A stretch of 10,930 nt of DNA, taken from contig CAMCYT010000074.1 of NCBI GenBank assembly GCA_945885485.1, positions 1 through 10,930 of the forward strand, read 5' to 3'. The position numbers and the translations under genes were made by a program. Shown in pieces: positions 1 to 5,867 of the stretch (the first letter of the stretch is position 1; each line of letters begins with the position of its first letter). The notes beneath the pieces were generated by a model, which saw only the letters and a program-made list of their open reading frames with translations, made no database searches and was not told the origin of the DNA. Source of the stretch: Prosthecobacter debontii. Its GTDB lineage: Bacteria; Verrucomicrobiota; Verrucomicrobiia; Verrucomicrobiales; Akkermansiaceae.

Positions 1-1138
1 TGCCATAGCCACCGGATTCATTAGTGGCTTTTACGACTAGCTCTGGTAAGTGATCTAGGATGTAACGCAGGTCATCATCTTTCGCGGCGAGATAGGTGGG
101 GACACTTTGAATAATTGGCTCCTGCGCAAGGTAATAACGGATGATGTCCGGAACGAATGCGTAGATGGCTTTGTCATCAGCCACGCCGGTGCCGACCGCA
201 TTCGCAAGTGCAACGTTTCCTGCTCGATAGGCATTCATGATGCCCGGGACGCCTAGCACGGAATCTTTTCGGAAAACTACAGGATCGATAAAATCGTCAT
301 CGATGCGGCGGTAGATAACATCGACACGCTCCAAACCACGAGTCGTGCGCATGTAGACCACATTGTCGCGCACGACCAGATCGCGGCCCTCGACGATCTC
401 GATGCCCATTTCGCGAGCAAGGTAACAATGCTCGAAATAAGCGCTGTTGTGGCAACCGGGGGTGAGCAGCACGCAGACGGGATTGCCGGATTTACGCGGT
501 GCGATGTGGCGCAGCATTTCCAACACTTCGCGCGGGTAGGAATCGACTGAGCGAACTGAAGAAGTATCGAACAAATCTGGGAAAATCCTTTTCAGTGCCT
601 TGCGATTTTCTAGCAGGTAAGATGCACCGGAAGGGCAGCGGCCGTTGTCTTCGAGCACCAGCCATTCGCCTTTATCGTCGCGGATCAGATCGCTGCCGCA
701 AATGTGGATGTAGATATCGCCGGGGACATCGATGCCGCGGAATTCGGGTCGGTAATGCCGAGCTTGCTCGATGAACGAGCGGGGGATGATACCGTCTTTC
801 AGGATCTGTTGATCGTGATAAATATCGTGGAGGAAAAGATTGAGCGCGGTGATTCGCTGGATCAGGCCGGATTCGAGATGATCCCATTCGTTGGCGGGAA
901 TGACTCGTGGCACGGGATCAAAAGGGAAAATGCGTTCGCTGCCGCGTGAGTCGTGGTAAACATTGAAGGTGACCCCTTGTTTCAGGAAATACAGCTCACA
1001 GGTCGCTTTTCGAGCCTCAAAATCATTCTGATCCAATGCCGCGATGCGGTCAAAGAGCGGCGCGCAATGCGGCCGGACTGTGCCGTCTGGGTGGAACATT
1101 TCATCAAAAAAAGCTTCTGGCAGATATCCGTTGAGCAT
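1..1138 (-). CDS. Circularly permuted ATP-grasp protein (DUF404/DUF407 type), C-terminus cut by window edge
   Basis: This minus-strand frame stays open for 379 codons and leaves the window at its left edge, so the C-terminal part is missing. The translation carries hallmarks of the circularly permuted ATP-grasp family: PRVIPANEWDHLESGLIQR near residues 78-96, LEDNGRCPSGASYLLENR at 162-179, YRRIDDDFIDP at 276-286, GTGVADDKAIY at 316-326 and VVKATNESGGYG at the edge. Family members are thought to be amide- or peptide-ligase-like enzymes and are often encoded with an alpha-E (DUF403) protein and a transglutaminase-like protein; those partners would lie to the left, outside the window. The substrate is unknown. 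The first ATG is at 1138, but FDPYIKP-like sequence typical of the family N-terminus lies just upstream, before an in-frame TAA. A non-ATG start (the CTG after that TAA) is therefore possible. The family call is firm; the function is not. Confidence 0.9.
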   Translation of the reverse strand, partial: MLNGYLPEAFFDEMFHPDGTVRPHCAPLFDRIAALDQNDFEARKATCELYFLKQGVTFNVYHDSRGSERIFPFDPVPRVIPANEWDHLESGLIQRITALNLFLHDIYHDQQILKDGIIPRSFIEQARHYRPEFRGIDVPGDIYIHICGSDLIRDDKGEWLVLEDNGRCPSGASYLLENRKALKRIFPDLFDTSSVRSVDSYPREVLEMLRHIAPRKSGNPVCVLLTPGCHNSAYFEHCYLAREMGIEIVEGRDLVVRDNVVYMRTTRGLERVDVIYRRIDDDFIDPVVFRKDSVLGVPGIMNAYRAGNVALANAVGTGVADDKAIYAFVPDIIRYYLAQEPIIQSVPTYLAAKDDDLRYILDHLPELVVKATNESGGYG

Positions 1139-1183
1139 GGGTTTTATGTAGGGATCAAACTTTAGCAGTTAGCGAGCCAAACC

Positions 1184-1630
1184 ATGAGAGTGATTGATTT
1201 TAAAAGCGAGTTGATGCAGACTACGGAAATGAATGAACTGCACGGCGATACACATAGCAAAACAATAGGATATTTATTGTGGATTTTCGGTTTCACCGGA
1301 GCTCATCGATTTTATTACGGAAGGCCGATCACTGGCGCAATCTGGTTTTTCACCTTAGGTCTGCTTGGGGTTGGATGGTTGATCGATTTATTTCTGATTC
1401 CTGGGATGGATCGCCGTGCGGATCATCGCTACACCACTGGTAATTATGATTATTCGGTGGCGTGGATTCTCCTCACCTTTTTAGGATTGTTCGGGATTCA
1501 TCGATTTTACCTCGGGAAAATTCTCACCGGTTTGCTTTGGTTGGTGACGGGTGGGGTGTTCGGGATTGGTTGGCTTTATGATTTCTGCACGCTGAATCGC
1601 CAAATTAGTGAGCGGAACCAAGGGATTTAG
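1184..1630 (+). CDS. Membrane protein with two TM2 domains
   Basis: The 148-residue product contains two tandem TM2 domains, at about residues 26-73 and 91-137. Each has a pair of hydrophobic helices joined by the typical turn: GFTGAHRFYYG at 36-46 and LFGIHRFYLG at 102-111. Each ends in the GxGWLxD element (GVGWLIDLF, then GIGWLYDF). TM2 proteins are small inner-membrane proteins of poorly known role, and single-domain versions are common, so the duplication deserves note. The start is uncertain. ATG codons at 1184, 1214 and 1229 all precede the first domain, none has a clear ribosome binding site, and the first 25 residues are not part of the domain. It is divergent from the ATP-grasp gene across about 45 bp. 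Nothing in the context indicates a specific function. Confidence 0.85.
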   Translation: MRVIDFKSELMQTTEMNELHGDTHSKTIGYLLWIFGFTGAHRFYYGRPITGAIWFFTLGLLGVGWLIDLFLIPGMDRRADHRYTTGNYDYSVAWILLTFLGLFGIHRFYLGKILTGLLWLVTGGVFGIGWLYDFCTLNRQISERNQGI

Positions 1631-1698
1631 GTTTTTTCAAACACTCCATGCATCACAGATGTTGACGTGAGCGGGTGGTGTAGGCAATCTCGCCGCTT

Positions 1699-2184
1699 AT
1701 GAGTGTTGGCATTATCATGGGAAGCACGTCGGATTGGCCGACGATGGAGCATGCAGCGCGGGTGCTGAAAGATTTTGGCGTGGAATATCACGCTGAAGTG
1801 GTCAGCGCACATCGCACACCGGAGAAACTGGTCGAATATGCGAAGCAGGCGAAGGGCAAAGGCTTGAAATGCATCATCGCCGGTGCAGGCGGCGCGGCGC
1901 ATTTGCCGGGAATGGTTGCGGCGATGACCGAGCTCCCTGTGCTGGGCGTGCCGGTGGAATCGAAAATTTTGAAAGGCGTAGATTCCTTGCTTTCCATCGT
2001 GCAGATGCCGGCGGGGATCCCGACCGCCACGTTTGCCATCGGCCACGCAGGCGCGACCAATGCCGGACTGTTCGCCGTGGCGATGTTGGCGGTCAATGAT
2101 ACGGAGTTGGCGGACAAGCTCACTGAGTTCCGCAAAAACCAAACCGCGAAAGTTTCCGAGGCTGTATTGCCTGAGTTGGATTGA
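1699..2184 (+). CDS. purE: N5-carboxyaminoimidazole ribonucleotide mutase PurE (class I)
   Basis: PurE moves the carboxylate of N5-CAIR to C4 to give CAIR in de novo purine synthesis, in the cytoplasm. The 161-residue product has the normal class I length and motifs: GSTSDW at 8-13 for phosphate binding, SAHRTP at 36-41 with the active-site histidine H38, AGAGGAAHLPGM at 61-72, and AIGHAGATNA at 113-122. No key residue is missing. purK follows 11 bp downstream, which fits the N5-CAIR route (PurK makes the substrate of class I PurE) rather than the class II route that uses free CO2. The ATG at 1699 sits immediately before the conserved N-terminal strand, so the start is well supported despite the lack of a Shine-Dalgarno sequence. 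Confidence 0.97.
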   Translation: MSVGIIMGSTSDWPTMEHAARVLKDFGVEYHAEVVSAHRTPEKLVEYAKQAKGKGLKCIIAGAGGAAHLPGMVAAMTELPVLGVPVESKILKGVDSLLSIVQMPAGIPTATFAIGHAGATNAGLFAVAMLAVNDTELADKLTEFRKNQTAKVSEAVLPELD

Positions 2185-2195
2185 TTTTTGTTACC

Positions 2196-3350
2196 ATGTC
2201 AGCTTCGGTATTTTTCCCTTTGGACAAGCAACAAGTCGTCGGCGTGATCGGCGGCGGTCAGCTCGGGCGGATGCTCGTCCTCGCTGCTCGACGGATGGGC
2301 GTGCGTTCTGTCGTATGGACTGGCGGGCTTGAGGCTCCGGCAGTTGAGGTCGCGGATGAAGTGATCGATCTTCCTTTCGATTCCGCAGAGGCACTGGAGC
2401 AGTTCTGCAAACTCGCGACCGTTGCCACGGTGGAGTTCGAAAACATTCCGCGTGCAACGCTGGAAGGCGTGAAAAAACGCATAGCAATTTTCCCTTCGCC
2501 GGAAGCCGTGGGAATTTGCCAGAACCGCGAGCGCGAGAAAAATTTCCTCAAACAACACGGCATTCCCTGCACTTGGTTCCGAGTGATCGAAACTCTAACA
2601 GATTTACAGGCGGCTATGGCCGAGCTAAACGGCCCGGGCGTTTTGAAGACGGCCGACTTCGGTTACGATGGCAAAGGCCAGCTGAAAATCCAAGGCAACG
2701 AAGATCCCGCGGCGGTTTGGAAACAATTCGGTGAACAACGCGCGGTGTTGGAAAAATGGGTGCCGTTTGAAAAAGAAATTTCCGTCATGGTCGTGCGCTC
2801 CGCAAATGGCGAGGTGAGAACTTACGATCCTGCGGAAAATCGCCATCGCAATCACGTGCTCGATGTTTCCATCGTCCCCGCCCGTATTTCGGAAACCACC
2901 GCCGCCCAAGCCCGAGAGATCGCGGAAAAGGTCGCGGTCGCGTTGGATTACCAAGGAATCATGGGAGTGGAGTTTTTCGTGAATCACGATGGCTCACTCG
3001 TCGTCAACGAAATGGCCCCGCGTCCTCACAACTCCGGCCACCACACCCTCGATGCCTGCGCGACTTCGCAGTTTGAACAACAACTCCGCGTCGCTCTCCA
3101 ACTTCCACTCGGGACCACCCGACTCGTATCGCCCTGCGTCATGCTAAACTTGTTAGCTGATTTCTGGCAGGATGAGACCACGCCGCCAGATTGGACACCA
3201 CTGTTAGAAACCGACGGCGCCGTGCTGCATCTCTACGGGAAACGCCGCGCTCCGGGTATGCGCAAAATGGGACACGCGACTTTGTTGGGAAATGATACGA
3301 ATGAGATTTTGAAGCAGGTTGAGAAACTTGCGGCTGGGTGGTTGAAGTGA
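2196..3350 (+). CDS. purK: N5-carboxyaminoimidazole ribonucleotide synthase PurK
   Basis: PurK is an ATP-grasp enzyme that makes N5-CAIR from AIR, bicarbonate and ATP. I chose the ATG at 2196 (384 residues). An in-frame TTG at 2181 would overlap the end of purE and only adds five residues. Visible motifs are GGGQLGRML at 19-27 (N-terminal nucleotide-binding-like loop), VEFENIP before the ATP-grasp core, KTADFGYDGKGQ (glycine-rich ATP loop), EKWVPFEKEISVMV, and the C-terminal HNSGHHTLDACATSQFEQQ that is diagnostic of PurK. Length is normal. It lies 11 bp after purE and almost certainly shares its transcript. The gene ends at 3350 and is followed by an inverted-repeat element rather than a simple T-rich terminator. 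Confidence 0.97.
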   Translation: MSASVFFPLDKQQVVGVIGGGQLGRMLVLAARRMGVRSVVWTGGLEAPAVEVADEVIDLPFDSAEALEQFCKLATVATVEFENIPRATLEGVKKRIAIFPSPEAVGICQNREREKNFLKQHGIPCTWFRVIETLTDLQAAMAELNGPGVLKTADFGYDGKGQLKIQGNEDPAAVWKQFGEQRAVLEKWVPFEKEISVMVVRSANGEVRTYDPAENRHRNHVLDVSIVPARISETTAAQAREIAEKVAVALDYQGIMGVEFFVNHDGSLVVNEMAPRPHNSGHHTLDACATSQFEQQLRVALQLPLGTTRLVSPCVMLNLLADFWQDETTPPDWTPLLETDGAVLHLYGKRRAPGMRKMGHATLLGNDTNEILKQVEKLAAGWLK

Positions 3351-3365
3351 AGAGCGTCAGCCAAA

Positions 3366-3499
3366 TCAAAAATCAGCAACTTGTCCCGCCATAGCTCTTG
3401 GCGACGGCGGATCGTCATTCATCAATCAGTGTCTTACGGCCCGTTGCGATGAAGCGATCCGTAACCCATTTCGTTTGATTGACGATTGTTGATTTTTGA
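3366..3499. repeat. Nested inverted-repeat element (MITE-like or structured RNA)
   Basis: This 134-bp non-coding segment is bounded by a perfect 10-bp inverted repeat, TCAAAAATCA at 3366-3375 and TGATTTTTGA at 3490-3499. Further complementary pairs nest inside without crossing: CCGCC 3386-3390 with GGCGG 3406-3410, ATCGTCA 3411-3417 with TGACGAT 3480-3486, and TTACGG 3434-3439 with CCGTAA 3459-3464. CGGATCG at 3408-3414 can alternatively pair with CGATCCG at 3455-3461. There is no T-run typical of an intrinsic terminator and no open frame. It could be a small non-autonomous mobile element, a dispersed intergenic repeat, or a transcript-end structure for purEK. The pairings are seen directly; the identity is open. 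Confidence 0.5.
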
Positions 3500-3524
3500 A
3501 TGAAGAGGATTTCAACTATCCATC

Positions 3525-3653
3525 TTGACCACTCATCTGAAACTCCTCACACACAAACGCATCAAGAGAATCGGTCTCGGATTAATCATCGCAGTCACGA
3601 TCTGGTGTGTGATCATTGCCACATCGATTTGGCGTTATGGAGATCTTGTATAA
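3525..3653 (+). pseudogene. Possible N-terminal remnant of a YdcF/SanA-like (DUF218) membrane protein
   Basis: A frame opening with TTG at 3525 encodes 42 residues and ends at TAA 3651-3653. It has a basic start (HKRIKR), one hydrophobic helix of about 20 residues, then SIWRYGDLV. This layout (basic tip, single helix, then a WRYG-like segment) resembles the N-terminus of DUF218 proteins, whose catalytic-looking domain would follow with an ADxxIVLGA motif. Here the frame stops at once and no such motif follows in any frame, so I read it as a truncated remnant. The break lies at the beginning of the AT-rich region before vapB. It could instead be a genuine short membrane peptide with a TTG start. 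The resemblance is from memory of the family and rests on few residues. Confidence 0.35.
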
Positions 3654-3658
3654 AATAA

Positions 3659-3694
3659 TTGACTAGCATATGATATATGCATACATATATGCAT
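3659..3694 (+). promoter_or_regulatory. Putative vapBC promoter and operator repeats
   Basis: TTGACT at 3659-3664 matches a -35 box well; 17 bp downstream, TACATA at 3682-3687 is a weak -10 box. A perfect 10-bp direct repeat, ATATATGCAT, occurs at 3673-3682 and 3685-3694, a 12-bp period, and the second copy runs into the vapB ATG. GCATAT/ATATGC (3666-3671, 3675-3680) also forms a small inverted repeat. VapBC complexes usually repress their own promoter through such repeated half-sites. The repeats are seen directly; the promoter and operator roles are inferred. Confidence 0.45.
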
Positions 3695-3875
3695 GAGAAC
3701 GACGTTGAATCTGGACGATGAAATTTACGAGAAAGCTTCAAAGTTAACGGGAATTAAGGAAAAAACCCAACTATTGCATGAGGGATTGAAGTTGTTGATT
3801 CAGCGGGAAAGCGCCAGAAGGCTGTCCAAACTGGCGGGAAGTTCACCAAAGGCCACGGTCATACCTCGCAGATAA
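3693..3875 (+). CDS. vapB: VapB-type antitoxin
   Basis: The 60-residue product has the pattern of a small VapB antitoxin: an N-terminal DNA-binding part beginning MRTTLNLDDEIYEKASKLTG, the conserved KTQLLHEGLKLLIQRESARRL helix region, and a short basic tail ending PRR that would wrap around the toxin. Antitoxins of this class neutralise VapC and repress the operon. The stop codon overlaps the vapC start by one base (TAATG at 3873-3877), which points to coupled translation. Direct repeats overlap its own start codon, consistent with autoregulation. The ATG at 3693 is the only start that fits the conserved N-terminus. Confidence 0.88.
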   Translation: MRTTLNLDDEIYEKASKLTGIKEKTQLLHEGLKLLIQRESARRLSKLAGSSPKATVIPRR

Positions 3876-4228
3876 TGGTATTGGTTGATACATCGGTTTG
3901 GATCGATTTTCTCAGGCAGGGAAACAAGTTGCTTGAGGATCTCTTGCTGGAAGGTGAGGTTGCGACGCATCCGTTGATCATTGGGGAGCTGCATGTAGGG
4001 AATATCAAAGACAGAAAGGCTTTTTTGAGTCTCCTCTCAAATTTGCCACAGATCCAAGAATGCTCTCATGATGAAGTCCTGTTTCTCGTCGATGAACATG
4101 AACTGCATGGTAAGGGCATCGGTTACACAGATGCCCATGTTCTCTGCTCATCCGTCATGCATGAAACGCCTCTTTGGACTTTGGATAAAAGACTGGATAA
4201 ACTGGCTAAATCGCTGGGCAAGCTATAG
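3875..4228 (+). CDS. vapC: VapC toxin, PIN-domain ribonuclease
   Basis: The 117-residue product is a PIN-domain protein. The acidic residues of the metal site are all present: D5 in VDTSVWIDF, E38 in IIGELHVG, D86 in GIGYTDAHVL and D104 in LWTLDKRLDKLA. VapC toxins cut RNA, often tRNA or rRNA, using Mg2+ or Mn2+; the target of this one cannot be read from sequence. The gene starts at the last base of the vapB stop codon, so toxin and antitoxin should be made together. The catalytic set is intact, so the toxin is probably active. After the stop, 57 bp separate it from the next module. Confidence 0.92.
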   Translation: MVLVDTSVWIDFLRQGNKLLEDLLLEGEVATHPLIIGELHVGNIKDRKAFLSLLSNLPQIQECSHDEVLFLVDEHELHGKGIGYTDAHVLCSSVMHETPLWTLDKRLDKLAKSLGKL

Positions 4229-4249
4229 CTTAAAAATCTAAAATAACTC

Positions 4250-4286
4250 TTTCAAACATCCATAAAGCATGGTATAAACATCCATA
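4250..4286 (+). promoter_or_regulatory. Putative promoter and operator repeats of the nucleotidyltransferase module
   Basis: An 11-bp direct repeat, AAACATCCATA, occurs at 4254-4264 and 4276-4286, a 22-bp period, and the second copy reaches the first base of the ATG. TATAAA at 4273-4278 is a good -10 candidate with TTTCAA at 4250-4255 seventeen bases upstream as a weak -35. If used, transcription would start almost at the ATG, giving a leaderless or nearly leaderless message. The repeat is certain; its role as an autorepression site is inferred. Confidence 0.4.
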
Positions 4287-4873
4287 TGGCTTTGGGTGCG
4301 ACAGAATGGGAGCAAGCGCTTTTCCTTTTAGGAGAGGAGCTGGAGCGTCGTGGCGTGGCTCCATCACGCCTAGTGGTTTGTGGTGGCACGGCCCTGTTGG
4401 TGAGAGGTGTGGTGTCCCGTGTGACACGGGATGTGGATGTTTTGGCGATGCGTGGTGAGGTGGACGGTGAAATATCCTGTGCGTATCCGATGCCGGAAGA
4501 AATCAGAAACGCTGTGGCGGATGTGGCGATTGAGCTAGGTCTGCCCACCAACTGGTTTAATGCCGCCACCTCCACGTTGATAGGGCCTCTGGAGGATTTA
4601 CCCAAAGAGATTTGGCAGGATCTTGAAGAGCGGTCTTATGGTTCTTGTTTGCGTATCGGTTATGTCGGACGGCTTGGACAAATCTTTCTGAAATTCTGGG
4701 CTTTGGCCGGACGGGAGGAGGATCGTGATGCTGATGATCTCAAGGCGCTTGCTCCAGATGCAGCGACCTGCCGCAGGGCGATTGATTGGGTGCGACAAAC
4801 TCAGTCAATCGACGCGTCAGGGGAGGGGCGCATGCAAAAAATTCTTACTGAACTTGGTCATGGATTGGAATGA
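4286..4873 (+). CDS. DUF6036-like nucleotidyltransferase, putative toxin or defence effector
   Basis: The 195-residue product has the core of a minimal nucleotidyltransferase fold: GG at residues 33-34 in VVCGGTALLVRG, then RVTRDVDVLA with D49 and D51 as likely metal ligands. Later elements fit the DUF6036-like branch: IELGLPTNWFN at 82-92, a YGSCLRIGYVGRL stretch, K136 in FLKFWAL, and the acidic segment DRDADDLKALAPD at 146-158. Relatives in this superfamily include AbiEii-type toxins and MNT-type enzymes that modify tRNA or proteins. The last 14 bp overlap the next gene, so the two probably act as a pair. The first start is set by the ATG at 4286, with no clear ribosome binding site. The fold is fairly sure; the substrate and whether it is toxin or antitoxin are unknown. 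Confidence 0.75.
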   Translation: MALGATEWEQALFLLGEELERRGVAPSRLVVCGGTALLVRGVVSRVTRDVDVLAMRGEVDGEISCAYPMPEEIRNAVADVAIELGLPTNWFNAATSTLIGPLEDLPKEIWQDLEERSYGSCLRIGYVGRLGQIFLKFWALAGREEDRDADDLKALAPDAATCRRAIDWVRQTQSIDASGEGRMQKILTELGHGLE

Positions 4874-5798
4874 AACTAAAAATCATCTGCGCGCTTCCCT
4901 AACAGATTTCATCTGGGATCAATGGGTATCGCTAGGTATGGCAGGAAATGCCAGTGGACGAGTTGTGCCGTTCGTAATCGATCCTGAGGCGTTATTGTTA
5001 GGCACATTGGGTTTCGCTATGGGTGAAGCTCGCCTTCGTGATGAAGTATTGGATTGGCTGAGCCGAAACGGCGATCTGCTCAGCGTTCAACGGGTGAAAA
5101 ACCTCAATATGAGCATGCCGGTGGCTCCGTCCGTAGATGTTAGAGGCATCGCGGCGTTTATGAGCTCGCATGGCTATGGAAGTTGGAAATCAATTGTGTC
5201 AGATGACCCGACGGATAAAGCCACTGACTTCACTCGCTACACGCTTCGAGGCATGAGCCAAGAGCCAGATCCAGTCAGACCAGAGACTTTCATCCTCAGG
5301 ATGCGTCAGTTATTTGGAGTCAATGCCCGGGTCGAAATCCTGACGTGGTTATTTACTCATCCGGAGGGACATCCTGCGTATATAGCAAGAGATACCGCAT
5401 GGTTTTCCAAATCTGTGCAGGCCATTTTAAACGATCTTGAGAGAGCGGCTTTGGTCAATAGTCATATCGACGGTAAGCGAAAAACTTATGCCATATCGCA
5501 TCGTGCCGAGATCTGGCATTCCGAATTCGGAAAGGGCCTACGTTGGCTGAATCAGGGGGCTTTTTACCAAGGAATTCTCCGATTCATCGATACTCTTGAA
5601 TCTATAAGTGATCCAAAACTTTCTACATCTTCACGTGCCATAGTCATTCGTCAAAAAATGATTGTAACCGCATTCCGTATGGCGAATTTGGATGGGCTTT
5701 TTTCCAGCGCGCGCAACGAACGTTGTGAAGCGCTTGTTGATGCTTTCTATTCAGGCTGCTCTGACCTGATCGATCTGCTAGAAAAGCGCACGATGTGA
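4860..5798 (+). CDS. Winged-helix protein partnered with the nucleotidyltransferase
   Basis: I place the start at ATG 4860 (312 residues, MDWNETK...). The frame is open further up to ATG 4725, but that extension lies inside the preceding gene and looks like low-quality, basic read-through sequence. The chosen start gives a 14-bp overlap with the nucleotidyltransferase. Residues 1-70 contain helical, hydrophobic sequence. Residues of about 150-212 look like a winged helix-turn-helix: GVNARVEILTWLFTHPEGH, then ARDTAWFSKSVQAILNDLERAALV as recognition helix, then a short wing GKRKTYAI. The C-terminal 90 residues are helical. I do not recognise a named family. By analogy with AbiEi it may bind DNA and restrain its partner, but the gene order is the reverse of abiEi-abiEii. 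Confidence 0.7.
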   Translation: MDWNETKNHLRASLTDFIWDQWVSLGMAGNASGRVVPFVIDPEALLLGTLGFAMGEARLRDEVLDWLSRNGDLLSVQRVKNLNMSMPVAPSVDVRGIAAFMSSHGYGSWKSIVSDDPTDKATDFTRYTLRGMSQEPDPVRPETFILRMRQLFGVNARVEILTWLFTHPEGHPAYIARDTAWFSKSVQAILNDLERAALVNSHIDGKRKTYAISHRAEIWHSEFGKGLRWLNQGAFYQGILRFIDTLESISDPKLSTSSRAIVIRQKMIVTAFRMANLDGLFSSARNERCEALVDAFYSGCSDLIDLLEKRTM

Positions 5799-5843
5799 TT
5801 TTTTAAAATCATTTCGCAACCCATGAAGCCGAACGGCGTTTCA

Positions 5844-5862
5844 TCTATCGTAACTCGATAGA
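5844..5862 (+). other. Short hairpin just upstream of the hydrolase start
   Basis: TCTATCG at 5844-5850 and CGATAGA at 5856-5862 form a perfect 7-bp stem with a 5-nt loop, ending five bases before the ATG at 5868. A second, imperfect stem (ATGAA/TTCAT flanking GCC/GGC, about 5823-5844) lies directly before it. There is no T-run, so a classical terminator for the upstream gene is unlikely. It may affect translation of the hydrolase or be incidental. Confidence 0.3.
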
Positions 5863-5867
5863 AAATC

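Noticed and set aside
499..1165. Several plus-strand open frames (499-774, 704-949, 953-1165)
   Set aside because: They lie antisense to the strongly supported ATP-grasp gene, and their translations show no domain-like pattern.
1627..2142. 171-codon minus-strand frame opposite purE
   Set aside because: It is a shadow of purE: its translation is rich in Arg and His with no recognisable motif, while purE is unambiguous.
2181..2195. TTG start for purK
   Set aside because: It overlaps the purE stop and adds only five non-conserved residues; ATG 2196 is a better start.
3381..3415. Intrinsic terminator of purEK
   Set aside because: The CCGCC/GGCGG hairpin has a long loop and is not followed by a T-run.
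3500..3655. Alternative frame from ATG 3500 encoding about 51 residues (MKRISTIHL...)
   Set aside because: The translation is His/Ser/Thr-rich with no helix or motif; the overlapping TTG frame has a convincing membrane segment.
4725..4859. Upstream extension of the winged-helix gene to ATG 4725
   Set aside because: It would overlap the nucleotidyltransferase gene by about 150 bp, and the added residues are basic and low in structure; ATG 4860 gives the usual short overlap.
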